Of a DNA stretch of 64,000 nucleotides, positions 44,359 to 54,028 are shown in pieces. The translations under genes and the position numbers were made by a program. Location: NCBI GenBank assembly GCA_900771325.1, contig CAAGNN010000052.1:1-64000 (forward strand), read 5' to 3'. The notes below the pieces were generated by a model. The model saw only the letters and a list, made by a program, of their open reading frames with translations, searched no databases and was not told where the DNA came from. How positions within the stretch are numbered: the stretch's first letter is position 1; each line of letters opens with the position of its first letter. Origin of the DNA: Kiritimatiellia bacterium (GTDB taxonomy: Bacteria; Verrucomicrobiota; Kiritimatiellia; RFP12; DVOR01).

Positions 44359-45075
44359 TTACTTCGCCTCTGGGGCCGGGGGCGCGGGGGCCACCTCGGC
44401 GGCCTTGTCAAAGAGGCTCTTGGGGGCGTAGGCGTCGATAATCTTGGCGAGGCGCTCGGCCTGAGCGGTATACTTGGCCAGCGGCGAGGGCTCGCCGGCC
44501 GAGAGGATCGGCGCGAGAGCGGCTTTGGCGGCAGCCTTGTCGCCCTGACGGCAGAGGATGATGGCCTTGGCCATCGGCACCTCGGCGGCCAGATAGTGCG
44601 GCACGGGGCTGGCGGCAACGGTGGCCTCCAGCTTGGTGACGGCGGCGAGGGCTTCGTCCAGACGGTCGAGGGCTTCGAGGGTGCGGGCGCGGCCGAGGCG
44701 GGCGATGTCGGCGAGGGCCGGATCGTCGAGGCGCTTGCAGGCGGCCTCATAGGCGGCGAGGGCGCCCTCGTAGTCCCCGGCGGCGAAGAGGGCGCGGGCC
44801 TGGTCGAGGCGCGCGAGCTCGGCGGCCTTGCCTCCAGCGTTGACAACGGTGCTGAACTCTTCGGCCTGGGCGGCGAAAGCGAGGTTCTGCACGGTGACAT
44901 CCTGCTTGGCTTCGCGCTGGCGCACGCCGTAGAAGATGGCGGCGGCGACGAGGAGCCCGGCGGCGACGATGGCGAGGGTCTTGGGTCCCTTATCCTGCCA
45001 CCAGTGCAGGACGGGGAGAAGCTCCTCGGGCACGCGGGAGACGTCTTGGAGGTTGGGGAGGTCTTGCTTGGCCAT
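44359..45075 (-). CDS. YfgM-like TPR membrane protein
   Basis: A 238-residue protein with a short cytoplasmic N-terminus, one membrane helix (TLAIVAAGLLVAAAIFYGV) and a periplasmic TPR-type domain (ARALFAAGDYEGALAAYEAA, DPALADIARLGRARTLEAL), ending in an Ala/Pro-rich tail. The layout matches the YfgM/TPR_21 group, which associates with the Sec translocon and chaperones. It follows efp by 23 bases on the same strand with AAAGGAG as ribosome-binding site. Confidence 0.75.
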   Translation of the reverse strand: MAKQDLPNLQDVSRVPEELLPVLHWWQDKGPKTLAIVAAGLLVAAAIFYGVRQREAKQDVTVQNLAFAAQAEEFSTVVNAGGKAAELARLDQARALFAAGDYEGALAAYEAACKRLDDPALADIARLGRARTLEALDRLDEALAAVTKLEATVAASPVPHYLAAEVPMAKAIILCRQGDKAAAKAALAPILSAGEPSPLAKYTAQAERLAKIIDAYAPKSLFDKAAEVAPAPPAPEAK

Positions 45076-45098
45076 AGCGCTCCTTTGGGCGGCTGGGG

Positions 45099-45662
45099 TT
45101 AGGCCTTGACGCGGTCGGCATACTCGCCGGTGCGCGTGTCGATGCGGATGATGTCGCCCTCATTGATGAAGAGGGGCACGGGGAGCTCGTAGCCGCCTTC
45201 GACGGTGCCGGGCTTGGTGACCTTACCGGCCGCGGTGTTGCCGCGCACGCCGGGGTCGCACTTAATGACCTTGCGCTCGATGAAGGAGGGCAGCTCCACG
45301 TCGATGACGCTCTCTTCGTAGAGCAGGGCGTCGACCTCGAGGCCGTCGGTCAGGAAGTAGGTCTTGTTGCCCAGAACCTCCTTGGAGACGCGGATCTCGT
45401 TGTAATCCTCGTCGTTGAAGATGTAGGTGCCGTTGTCTTCGTAGGAGAAGACCAGCGGCATCTGCGCCAGGTCGGGCTTCTCAAAGCGGTCGTTCGAGCG
45501 GAACGAGCAGCTCTTGCCCGACCCGTTGAGCATATTGCGCAGCTTGCAGTTGTAGATGGCTTGACCCTTGCCGGGCTTGGAGAAATCGAAGTCCGTGATA
45601 ATCCAGGGCTGGTCCTCAAACATAATCTTGAGGCCCTTCTTCAGATCGGAAGCGGTATACAT
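45099..45662 (-). CDS. efp: Translation elongation factor P
   Basis: Relieves ribosome stalling at polyproline. The 187 residues cover all three domains: KOW-like (MYTASDLKKGLKIMF), OB (SFRSNDRFEKPDL) and C-terminal OB (GVRGNTAAGKVTKPGT, EGDIIRIDTRTGEY). The tip loop KPGKGQA carries lysine K32, the position modified by EpmA/B in some bacteria. Proline-rich proteins in this window (PBP2, SecA tail, VWA protein) would be clients. It has a near-consensus promoter. Confidence 0.95.
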   Translation of the reverse strand: MYTASDLKKGLKIMFEDQPWIITDFDFSKPGKGQAIYNCKLRNMLNGSGKSCSFRSNDRFEKPDLAQMPLVFSYEDNGTYIFNDEDYNEIRVSKEVLGNKTYFLTDGLEVDALLYEESVIDVELPSFIERKVIKCDPGVRGNTAAGKVTKPGTVEGGYELPVPLFINEGDIIRIDTRTGEYADRVKA

Positions 45663-45698
45663 CGGCTCTTATCCTTCTAATGAGATACAAACGCGCGT

Positions 45699-45727
45699 AT
45701 TATAGCGGACTTCTGCGCGCGCGTCAA
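45699..45727 (-). promoter_or_regulatory. efp promoter
   Basis: Minus strand: -35 TTGACG (45727-45722), 17-bp spacer, -10 TATAAT (45704-45699). It is the closest match to the sigma-70 consensus in the window. Confidence 0.8.
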
Positions 45728-45729
45728 AC

Positions 45730-46325
45730 CGCTGGCTCGCTGCGTGAGCCAGTCGCGAGTTAGTGGCTAGCGGCGGCACGCGGGGGCGATGACATAGCTC
45801 CTTCGCTTCGCTCGGACTTGCTCGCCCCCACGCCCCTCGGGAGCGCGGGGTGCTCCACCCCGGCGCAAGTACCCTTCGGGCACTTGCGCAGTGATTAAGC
45901 GTTTTGCTGGGGGTAGGGTAAGCGTGGTGCACCGGCCTGCTCCGCCAGGCCGCCCGCCCCGGGTTCGAGGTGGATCCGCCCCGGGTCCAAAGTGAATCCG
46001 CCCCAGGTTCACCTCGCATCCGCCCCAGGTTGACCCCCGACCCGCCCCAGGTCCGAGACCGACCCGCCCCGGGTTGAGGGCCGTCCGCCCCAGGTTGACC
46101 CCCGACCCGCCCCAGGTTCGAGGGCGACCCGCCCCGGGTCCGAAGTGTATCCGCCCCGGGTTGAAGGTGGACTAGCCCCGGGTTGAAGGTCGACCCGCCC
46201 CGGGTTGAGGGTGGACCCGGGGCGGGTGCGGGAGAAGGCCGGGCCTCACGCGCGCGCGTGTACGCGCGATTTTAGTTATAGGTAAGCGTTTTGCCGCGGT
46301 CTGCTCTGCCAGGCCGCCTGCGCGC
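45730..46325. repeat. Composite repeat block: F-type palindromes, G, long D array, (CG)n palindrome
   Basis: 45735-45890: GTTAGTGGCTAGCGG arm fragment and assorted GC palindromes. 45895-45955: family G inverted (GTAAGCGTGGTGCACC, then GGCCTGCTCCGCCAGGCC). 45957-46226: about 12 family D units in the CCGCCCCGGGT orientation, some with CCGCCCCAGGT blocks. 46247-46272: alternating CG palindrome around GTAC. 46283-46325: second inverted family G copy (GGTAAGCGTTTTGCC, GGTCTGCTCTGCCAGGCC). No gene lies between efp and secA. Confidence 0.8.
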
Positions 46326-46341
46326 GCACGCCGGGCGCGCT

Positions 46342-46352
46342 TGTGCTATAAT
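46342..46352 (+). promoter_or_regulatory. secA promoter, extended -10
   Basis: TTGTGC-TATAAT, hexamer 46347-46352; 28-base leader with TAGGTAAGGA before ATG 46381. No clear -35. Confidence 0.65.
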
Positions 46353-46380
46353 GCGGCTTTCTTAGGTAAGGATAGCGATT

Positions 46381-49300
46381 ATGAACTTGTTGAAGATGCT
46401 CTTTGGGACGAAGAACCAGCGTGACATCAGGCGGTTGATGCCGCTCGTGCGCCGGATTAACGCCTTGGAAGAGGAGTATCAGGCGCTGACGGAAGAGGCG
46501 CTGAAGGCGAAGACGGCGGCGTTCCGCGAGCGGTTTGCCAAGGGCGAAACGCTCGATGATCTGCTGCCGGAGGCCTATGCCGTGGTGAAGAACGCCTGCC
46601 GGCGCTTGCTGGGCACGACGGTGCAGGTCTGCGGCCACGAACTCACGTGGAATATGCTCCCCTTCGATGTGCAGCTCATCGGCGGCATTGTGCTGCACCA
46701 GGGCAAGATTGCCGAGATGCAGACCGGCGAGGGCAAGACCTTGGTGGCGACCTTCCCGCTCTACCTCAACGCCCTCTCCGGCGGCGCGGCCCACTTGGTG
46801 ACGGTGAATGACTACCTCGCCCGGCGCGACGCGCAGTTTATGGGCCACCTCTTCACCTACCTGGGGCTGACCGTCGGCTGCATTCAGAACACGATGGGCC
46901 CGGCCGAGCGCCGCGCGCAGTATGCCTGCGACATCACCTACGGCACCAACAGCGAGTTCGGCTTCGACTATCTGCGCGATAACGGGATGGCCACCGACCC
47001 CGCGCAGGTGGTCCAGCGCGGCCACGCCTTCGCCATCGTCGACGAAGTGGACTCCATCCTCATCGACGAAGCGCGCACCCCGCTCATCATCTCCGGCCCC
47101 TCGCAGCGCTCGGCCTCGGGCGAGTATGTGGCCCAGAAGCCGCGCGTGGAGCGGGTCTTCCGCGAGCAGACGCGCATCTGCACCCAGCTGCTCTCGGAAG
47201 CGAAGGAGCTCATCGCCAAGGGCGAGAACGAAGGGGCGATGCGCAAGCTCTACCAGGTCTATCACGGCACGCCGAAGAACAAGCAGTTCCAACACCTTAT
47301 CGAAGAGCCGGCTGTGCGGCGGCTCCACGAGCAGGTTGAGGCGATGATGCTCACCGACATGCGCAAGTATGAGGCGCGCGACCTCAAGGAGCTGCTCCTC
47401 TTCACCATCGATGAGAAGACCCGCGAGGTCTCCCTGACCGACAAGGGCACCAAGTTCATCTCCCCCGACGACCCGGAGATGTATGTGATGCCCGACCTCG
47501 CCGGCGAGCTCGCCGCCCTCGAGGGCAAGACCGGCCTCAGCGCCGAGGAGCGCGTGGCCGAGCGCCGCGCAATCCAGGAGAGCTTCGCGGCCAAGAGCGA
47601 GCGCCTGCACGTGGTCGATCAGCTCCTGCGCGCCTATGCCCTCTACAACCGCGACGAAGCGTATGTGGTGCAGGATAACAAGGTGCTCATCGTCGATGAG
47701 TTCACCGGGCGCATTCTCCCCGGCCGCCGGTGGAGCGAGGGGCTGCACCAAGCGGTCGAAGCCAAGGAAGGGGTGGATATCGAGCGCGAGACGCAGACGC
47801 TCGCCACCATCACCATCCAGAACTACTTCCGCCTCTACAGCAAGCTCTCGGGGATGACCGGCACCGCCGAGACCGAGGCCACCGAGTTCAACGACATCTA
47901 TAAGCTCGACGTGGTGGCCATTCCCACCAACCGCCCCGTCCGCCGCATCGACGGCAACGACCTTATCTACAAGACCCAGCGCGAGAAGTATCGCGCCATC
48001 ATCGATGAGGTGCGCGCGGCCCACGAGCGCGGCCAGCCGGTCCTCCTGGGCACCGTGACGGTCGACACCTCCGAAATCCTCAGCCGCATGTTGCGGATGG
48101 CCCACATCCCCCACAACGTCCTCAACGCCAAGAACCACGCGATGGAAGCCGAGATCGTCGCCCAGGCCGGGCAGCCTGGCAGCGTGACCATCGCCACGAA
48201 TATGGCCGGGCGCGGCACCGATATCAAGCTCGGAGAGGGCGTGGTCTGGATGAGCGAAGAGCAGATCAAGGATAAGCGCCTGACCCTCGACTCCGTGCCC
48301 AAGGGCGAGCGCAAGACCCTGCGTCACCTCCTCGAAGAAAAGCCCTGCGGCCTCTACGTCATCGCCTCCGAGCGCCACGAGAGCCGCCGTATCGACCGCC
48401 AGCTGCGCGGCCGCTGCTCGCGCCAGGGCGACCCGGGTGCCAGCCGCTTCTACCTCTCGCTGGAAGATAACCTTATGCGCCTCTTCGGCAGCGACCGTCT
48501 GGCCGGGATGATGACCCGCCTCGGGCTCAAGGAGGGCGAAGCCATCGAGCACCGCTGGCTCAACCACACCGTCGAGCGCGCTCAGCGCAAGGTTGAGGAG
48601 CAGAACTTCTCCATCCGCAAGCGCACGCTGCAGTATGACGACGTGATGAACAAGCAGCGCGCCATCATCTACGGTCTGCGCCAGGAGATCCTAATGGAGC
48701 CCGGCGCCGCCCACGAGCGTATCCTCGACATCTTCAACGACGCGATTGCCGACCGCTGCGAGGCCCTCCTGCCCACGCCCAAGGACTCCGACCCCATTGG
48801 CCTGCTCGAGTGGATGGCCCACTTCCCCGTGCTCTGCACCGAGGCCGAGTGCCGCGCTTGGGCCGGTAAGCCCCAGGAGGCCGCCCAGGCGCTCTTTGCG
48901 CGCGTTGAGGAGGCCTACAACGACAAGTGTGCCGGCGAGAAGCCCGAGGCCCTGCCGATGCTCGAGCGAATGGTCTGCTTGACGGCCATCGACGAGGAGT
49001 GGCAGAAGTTCTTGGCGGCGATGGACGACCTGCGCCGGAGCGTCAGTCTGCGCGGATATGGGCAGCGCGACCCCCTGGTGGAATACAAGCGCGAGGCCTT
49101 CGAGATGTTCACCGAGCTGATGGGCACCATCAAGGAGGGGATCATCCGCAACGCCTTTACCACCACCACCAACATCGAGTTCTACTTCGCGATGCGCGAG
49201 CGCGCCTCCCGCAAGGCCCAAACCGTCCACCAGGACTTGGGCAACCTCACCGAGGCCGCGCCGGCACCCGCGCAACTTGAGCCCGCTCCCGCCCCGAAGC

Positions 49301-49542
49301 CGGCCGCAAACGCCTCCTTCACCGTCACCGTGCCGGGAATGCCCGAACCCGAACCCGAGCCCGAACCCGAAGTCCCGCCGCCCCCGGCTGGCCCGCGCCA
49401 GGGCTCGCTCGAGGCGCTCTTGGGCCAAATGGGCCTTCCTCAGCAGCCGGCCGCGCCCGTTGCCCCCGCCGCCAAGGTTGGGCGCAACGACCCGTGCCCC
49501 TGCGGCTCGGGCAAGAAGTTCAAGAACTGCTGCGGCAAGTAA
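46381..49542 (+). CDS. secA: Protein translocase ATPase SecA
   Basis: Motor of the Sec preprotein translocase. The 1053 residues include Walker A MQTGEGKT (113-120), VDEVDSILIDEARTPLIISG (the DEAD-box-like site), the preprotein cross-linking region, motor 2 (NMAGRGTDIKLG, LRGRCSRQGDPG), helical scaffold and a C-terminal Pro/Glu linker (PEPEPEPEP) leading to the zinc-binding CPCGSGKKFKNCC. Length is larger than E. coli SecA because of insertions in the preprotein region and the linker. A VWA protein gene follows after 3 bases. Confidence 0.97.
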   Translation: MNLLKMLFGTKNQRDIRRLMPLVRRINALEEEYQALTEEALKAKTAAFRERFAKGETLDDLLPEAYAVVKNACRRLLGTTVQVCGHELTWNMLPFDVQLIGGIVLHQGKIAEMQTGEGKTLVATFPLYLNALSGGAAHLVTVNDYLARRDAQFMGHLFTYLGLTVGCIQNTMGPAERRAQYACDITYGTNSEFGFDYLRDNGMATDPAQVVQRGHAFAIVDEVDSILIDEARTPLIISGPSQRSASGEYVAQKPRVERVFREQTRICTQLLSEAKELIAKGENEGAMRKLYQVYHGTPKNKQFQHLIEEPAVRRLHEQVEAMMLTDMRKYEARDLKELLLFTIDEKTREVSLTDKGTKFISPDDPEMYVMPDLAGELAALEGKTGLSAEERVAERRAIQESFAAKSERLHVVDQLLRAYALYNRDEAYVVQDNKVLIVDEFTGRILPGRRWSEGLHQAVEAKEGVDIERETQTLATITIQNYFRLYSKLSGMTGTAETEATEFNDIYKLDVVAIPTNRPVRRIDGNDLIYKTQREKYRAIIDEVRAAHERGQPVLLGTVTVDTSEILSRMLRMAHIPHNVLNAKNHAMEAEIVAQAGQPGSVTIATNMAGRGTDIKLGEGVVWMSEEQIKDKRLTLDSVPKGERKTLRHLLEEKPCGLYVIASERHESRRIDRQLRGRCSRQGDPGASRFYLSLEDNLMRLFGSDRLAGMMTRLGLKEGEAIEHRWLNHTVERAQRKVEEQNFSIRKRTLQYDDVMNKQRAIIYGLRQEILMEPGAAHERILDIFNDAIADRCEALLPTPKDSDPIGLLEWMAHFPVLCTEAECRAWAGKPQEAAQALFARVEEAYNDKCAGEKPEALPMLERMVCLTAIDEEWQKFLAAMDDLRRSVSLRGYGQRDPLVEYKREAFEMFTELMGTIKEGIIRNAFTTTTNIEFYFAMRERASRKAQTVHQDLGNLTEAAPAPAQLEPAPAPKPAANASFTVTVPGMPEPEPEPEPEVPPPPAGPRQGSLEALLGQMGLPQQPAAPVAPAAKVGRNDPCPCGSGKKFKNCCGK

Positions 49543-49545
49543 GCG

Positions 49546-51408
49546 ATGGCCGAGGAGACTGCCCCCACCACGTCCACCCCGGAGGTGCGCTTCGCCAAAG
49601 ACCCCGCCGATAATGGCCTGGGGCTCGCGCAGCACACCTTCGTCCTCTTCCTCTCGATCGTCCTCTCGGTGGTCATCCACTTTGGCCTCGTCTTTTGGTT
49701 TGGCGAGCGGCCGATGGCGCTGACCCCGGCGCGCGAGAAGGCCCACATTACCCCCGAGAACCTCCCGCCGATGCGCATCGACACCTTCGTCCGCGAGGCG
49801 AAGCTCGAGCGCGCCGCCGCCGAGGAGGCCCCGGACATTGCCGGAGACGTGGCCGCCGCCGAGGCCAAGCTCCCCGAGGTCGCCGAAACCGCGCGTCTAG
49901 ATGCTCCCACCCTGCCGCCTTCGCCGCTCCCGCCCAGCCCCAACCCCGGGCTGGATATGACCCCGCCGGCCCCGGCGCTCTCCACGCTGCCGGAACTTTG
50001 GGCCCGCCAGGAGGTCGCCGCCATCCCCGAGACCGACTTCACCTCCGCCGTCAACCCCGAGCCGCGCTGGACGCTCGATGCCGAGTTGCCGCGCGTGGTC
50101 GACGCGCCGGATTTGGCCGCTTCGGTGGAGTTTCTCCCCGCTGCGCCCGGTGCGCAACCGGGCTCGCTCCTGCCGCCGGTGGGCGGAGAGGGGGGCGTTG
50201 AGGCGCTGGCCCGCGAGGCCGAGCGGCGCCTGGCCGAGGCCGCCACCGCCACGCCCCCGCCAGTCGACCTGACCGAGGCCGCATCCACTCCCCCGCCCGC
50301 CGAGGAGGCCGTCAAGCTGGCCGAGGAGGCCATCCGCCGCGCCTCGACCCCCACCGTCGCGGCGGACGGCCAGATCTACCAATCGATTGACGATCGCCTG
50401 AGCCTAACGCTGACCTACTACGACCCGCCGTCCGACCCGGGCAACCGCTACTTCCGCCTGGAGATCCTCCGCAAGCCCGACAGCCCCCTCTCCGTGATGG
50501 GCAAGGATGTCGTCTTCGTCCAAGACATCTCCGGCTCGATTACCCGCGCCCGCCTGGCCGCCGCGAAGGAGGCAATGAAGAGCGCCCTCTTCAACACCCT
50601 GCGCGCCGGAGACCGCTTCAACATCTTCGCTTTCCGCGACGTCACCCTCGCCCCGTCGAGCTCGTGGATGGACTTCAACCCCGAGACGCGCGTCCGGGCC
50701 GAAACCTTCATCGACTCTCTGCGCAATCGCGGCAACACCGACCTCTTCCTCCTCCTGCAAGACCTCCGCTCGCTGCCGCGCGACCCCAAGCGCCCGCTCA
50801 TCGCCATTGTCATCACCGATGGCGAGCCGACCACCGGCCTCACCGAGACAACCCGCATCATCGGCGAGTTCACCCGCCTGAACAAGGGCGACATCTCCGT
50901 TTACGCTTTCGGCGCGAAGAAGCGCGACCCTTACTTCCTGGACATGCTCTGCTACGTCAACCGCGGCGAGAACACCGCCTCCTCCGGCAACCCCAACACT
51001 CTGGCCCGCGAGCTGACCCCGGTCTTTGAGTCCATCCGCAACCCGGTGATGCAGAATCTCTCCATCACCTTCCCCGCGGCCGGCGGCGGCGAGCTCCACC
51101 CGCGGATGCTCACTAACCTCTATGCCGACCGCACCCTGACCCTCTACGGCCGCGTCCCCCGCGCCACCGAAGCCCTCACCTGCCAGCTGCGCGGCGGCTC
51201 GGCCTCGGCCCCCTACGACGCACTCTTCACCTTCACCTTCGCCAAGGCCACGCGCGCCACGCTCGACCTCCGTCGCGCCTGGGCCGAGCGTGCCATGTTC
51301 GACCTCCTGGCCGACTACGCCGAAAACCCCTCCCAGGCGCTCCTCGAGCGCATCGCCGCCTTCTCCAAAACCTACGGCGTCCCCAATCCCTACAAGCGCG
51401 AGCCCTAG
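49546..51408 (+). CDS. Membrane-anchored VWA-domain protein
   Basis: A 620-residue protein. A short cytoplasmic N-terminus leads to a membrane helix (TFVLFLSIVLSVVIHFGLVF, ~29-50), then a long Pro/Ala/Glu-rich periplasmic linker (~60-290) reminiscent of TonB-like spacers. A von Willebrand factor A domain follows with an intact MIDAS: D327-I-S329-G-S331, the threonine in GNTDLF and the aspartate in VITDGEPT. The C-terminal ~130 residues form a beta-rich region (YADRTLTLYGRVPR). It follows secA by 3 bases, so it is co-expressed with it; a link to secretion or envelope assembly is inference only. Confidence 0.8.
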   Translation: MAEETAPTTSTPEVRFAKDPADNGLGLAQHTFVLFLSIVLSVVIHFGLVFWFGERPMALTPAREKAHITPENLPPMRIDTFVREAKLERAAAEEAPDIAGDVAAAEAKLPEVAETARLDAPTLPPSPLPPSPNPGLDMTPPAPALSTLPELWARQEVAAIPETDFTSAVNPEPRWTLDAELPRVVDAPDLAASVEFLPAAPGAQPGSLLPPVGGEGGVEALAREAERRLAEAATATPPPVDLTEAASTPPPAEEAVKLAEEAIRRASTPTVAADGQIYQSIDDRLSLTLTYYDPPSDPGNRYFRLEILRKPDSPLSVMGKDVVFVQDISGSITRARLAAAKEAMKSALFNTLRAGDRFNIFAFRDVTLAPSSSWMDFNPETRVRAETFIDSLRNRGNTDLFLLLQDLRSLPRDPKRPLIAIVITDGEPTTGLTETTRIIGEFTRLNKGDISVYAFGAKKRDPYFLDMLCYVNRGENTASSGNPNTLARELTPVFESIRNPVMQNLSITFPAAGGGELHPRMLTNLYADRTLTLYGRVPRATEALTCQLRGGSASAPYDALFTFTFAKATRATLDLRRAWAERAMFDLLADYAENPSQALLERIAAFSKTYGVPNPYKREP

Positions 51409-51430
51409 CCGCGCAACGAAAGGCCCCCCA

Positions 51431-52804
51431 ATGAACAAAGCCGCCCTCGACTCCTGGTTTGAGCAGAACCGCGAGGCCATCCTCGCTGACTACTGCGAAC
51501 TCCTCCGCTTCCCCACCATCGGCGCCGAGCGCGAGCACTTGCCCGACTGCACCGCCTGCGCCGAGTGGATCGCCCGCTTCCTCGGCTCGCTCGGCTTCAC
51601 CACCGAGCTCGTCAGCGCCTCGGCCGAGCTTCCCCCGGTCCTCATCGCCGAGCGCCCCGTCCCCAACGCCCCCCACACCGTCCTCCTTTACGGCCACTAC
51701 GACGTTCAGCCCGTCGACCCCATCGAGCTCTGGGAGACCCCGCCCTTCGAGCCGACCCTGCGCAATGGCCGCCTCTATGCCCGCGGCGCGCAGGACGACA
51801 AGGGCCAGTGGTTCGCCCTCCTCCAAGGTCTGCGCGCGGCCATCGCCGCCGGCGAGAGCCTCCCGGCCATCCGCATCGTCCTCGAGGGCCAGGAGGAGAG
51901 CGGCAGCGGTGCCTTGGCCGACCTGGCCTACGACCTGCGCAAGCGCCTGGCCGCCGACGTCCTGCTCGTGGCCGACACCGGCAAGGATCCCTCCGGCCGT
52001 CCGGCCATCGTCGCCGGCCTACGCGGCGTGCTCCACTTCACCGTCACCCTGCGCGGGCCGAAGTACGACCTCCATTCCGGCCAGCACGGCGGCATTGCCC
52101 CCAACCCCGCCCAAGGCATCGCCGAGCTCGTCGCCTCCCTCCACACCCCCGATGGCGCCATCGCCGTGGAGGGCTTCTGCGATGGTATCGTCGAGCCCAC
52201 CGAGGCCGAGTTCGCCCTGGCCACCGAGCCGGGCTTTGACGAGAATGCCTACCGCGCCGAAGTCGGCGTTCTCCCCGTCGGCGGCGAGCGCGGGGTGCCG
52301 GCCATCGTCCGCAACGCCTTCCGCCCCACCGTCGAGGTTAACGGCATCCACGGCGGCTACGGCGGCCCCGGCTCCAAGACCGTCATCCCCACCCACGCCT
52401 TCGCCAAGCTCTCCTGCCGCCTGGTCCCCGGCCAGAACCCCGTCCACGTCTGGGAGTGCCTGAAAGCGCACTTCGAGCGCCACTGCCCGCGCGGCCTCAC
52501 CCTCGAGCTCACCGAGCTCACCGGCTGCGAGCCCGGCTTCCGCCTCCCCATCGATAGCCCCGTCACTCGCATCGCCCACGACCTGCTCAACACCTTCGAC
52601 CCCCGCGGCGCGGTCTTCACCTGGGAGGGCGCCTCCATCCCCATCGTGGCCAAGCTGCGCGACCTCACCGGTGCCGCGCCCCTCCTCGTCGGCTTCGGCA
52701 CTCAGGAAGACCGCATCCACTGCCCCAACGAGTCCTTCTCCCTGGAGCAGTTCCGCGACGGGATGCGCTGGGGCGCGCAGATCTTCCCCGCCTTCGGGGC
52801 CTGA
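51431..52804 (+). CDS. M20-family metallopeptidase (dipeptidase type)
   Basis: A 457-residue zinc aminoacyl/dipeptidase of the M20 family. Metal and catalytic motifs: LLYGHYDVQPVD (His and catalytic Asp), GAQDDKGQWFAL (bridging Asp), LEGQEESGSGAL (catalytic and metal Glu), VADTGKD, and the dimerisation-domain GPKYDLHSGQHGG. The C-terminal FGTQEDRIHCPNES provides the last ligand. ATG 51431 is supported by AAAGG and homology. Substrate specificity (dipeptides versus N-acyl compounds) is not readable. Confidence 0.9.
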   Translation: MNKAALDSWFEQNREAILADYCELLRFPTIGAEREHLPDCTACAEWIARFLGSLGFTTELVSASAELPPVLIAERPVPNAPHTVLLYGHYDVQPVDPIELWETPPFEPTLRNGRLYARGAQDDKGQWFALLQGLRAAIAAGESLPAIRIVLEGQEESGSGALADLAYDLRKRLAADVLLVADTGKDPSGRPAIVAGLRGVLHFTVTLRGPKYDLHSGQHGGIAPNPAQGIAELVASLHTPDGAIAVEGFCDGIVEPTEAEFALATEPGFDENAYRAEVGVLPVGGERGVPAIVRNAFRPTVEVNGIHGGYGGPGSKTVIPTHAFAKLSCRLVPGQNPVHVWECLKAHFERHCPRGLTLELTELTGCEPGFRLPIDSPVTRIAHDLLNTFDPRGAVFTWEGASIPIVAKLRDLTGAAPLLVGFGTQEDRIHCPNESFSLEQFRDGMRWGAQIFPAFGA

Positions 52805-53949
52805 TGAGCCTTACCCTGCACATCGACGATGTGGGCTACGGCGGCGACGGCGTCGCCCGCACCGCTAGCCCCGTCACCTTCGTCCCCGGCGCCTTCACAG
52901 GCGAGACGGTCGAGGCGGAGATCGTGCAGCGCAAGCCCAACTTCGCCCGCGCCCGGCTCCTGCGCGTCCTCGAGCCCTCGCCCGAGCGCATTGCCCCCGA
53001 GGGCCCCGTCGTCCCGGGGATGGTCTATGCCGCCCTCGCCTACCCCGCCGAGGTCGAGCTCAAGCACCGCCAGCTCCAGACCCTCCTCACGCGCATTGGC
53101 CGCCTGGAGGAGCTCTCCTGCCTGCGCGCCCCCGTCCCCTCGCCCCTCGCCGCGCACTACCGCAATAAGCTCACCCTCCACTGGGATGGCCGCGCCCTCG
53201 GCTATATTGGCGACGACAACCGCACGGTCCTCGACACCCCCGCCTGCCCCCTCTCCCACCCCGCCATCAACGCCGCCCTCGCCCAGTTGCGCGCCGACCC
53301 CAAGCGCCTGCGCGCCCTCCGCCCGGGGAGTCGCGTCACCTTCCGCTGGACCGCGCACGACGGTGTCCGCCTCGGCCTAGGCAAGCCCCCCGCCGGCGAA
53401 CTCACCGAGTCCCTCGCCGGCCTCACCCTCTCCGTGGCGGCCGACGCCTTCTTCCAGGTCAACCCCGCCGCCGCCGAACTCCTCCTCGCCGACTTCCGCG
53501 CCGCCGTGGCCACCCTCGCCCCCCGCCGCGCCCTCGACCTCTACTGCGGCTGCGGCCTCTTTGGCCTCGCCGCCGCCCAAGCCGGCGTGCGTAGCCTCTT
53601 CGGCCTAGAGACCACCCCCTCGGCCATTCGCTCGGCCCAGCGCAACGCCGCGCGCGCCGGGGTTGAGGCCGACTACCGTTGCGCCCCCGCCGAGAGCCTC
53701 CCAGAAGGCCTTCCCCCCGCCGATCTCTGGATCGTCGACCCGCCCCGCGACGGCCTCTCCGACCTCCTCCGCCAGCGCATCCTCCGCGACCTTCCCCCCG
53801 CCATCGCCTACATCTCCTGCGGCCCGGACACCCTCGCCCGCGACCTCCGCGCCCTCGCCCCCGCCTACCGCCCCACCGCCATCCGCCTCTTCGATTTCTT
53901 CCCCCGCACCGCCCACTTCGAGACCCTCACCCTCCTCGCGCGAAGGTAG
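52804..53949 (+). CDS. RNA m5U methyltransferase (RlmD/TrmA family)
   Basis: A 381-residue SAM-dependent uracil-C5 methyltransferase. An N-terminal TRAM domain (LHIDDVGYGGDGVAR...VPGAFTGETVEAEI) is followed by the SAM fold (ALDLYCGCGLFGLAAAQAG), VDPPRDGLSD and the catalytic-cysteine motif AYISCGPDTLARDL. The cysteines that bind the [4Fe-4S] cluster in RlmD (CxxxxxCGGC) are absent: the equivalent stretch reads PEGPVVPGMVYAALAYP. It overlaps the peptidase stop (TGATG). rRNA is the likelier substrate because of the TRAM domain. Confidence 0.88.
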   Translation: MSLTLHIDDVGYGGDGVARTASPVTFVPGAFTGETVEAEIVQRKPNFARARLLRVLEPSPERIAPEGPVVPGMVYAALAYPAEVELKHRQLQTLLTRIGRLEELSCLRAPVPSPLAAHYRNKLTLHWDGRALGYIGDDNRTVLDTPACPLSHPAINAALAQLRADPKRLRALRPGSRVTFRWTAHDGVRLGLGKPPAGELTESLAGLTLSVAADAFFQVNPAAAELLLADFRAAVATLAPRRALDLYCGCGLFGLAAAQAGVRSLFGLETTPSAIRSAQRNAARAGVEADYRCAPAESLPEGLPPADLWIVDPPRDGLSDLLRQRILRDLPPAIAYISCGPDTLARDLRALAPAYRPTAIRLFDFFPRTAHFETLTLLARR

Positions 53950-54028
53950 CCATTAACGGCCCGCAGCGCGCTCGCCTGTCACAATCCATTCCCATAAACA
54001 TCCGACCCCGGCCCGGGCTATTCTTTCG

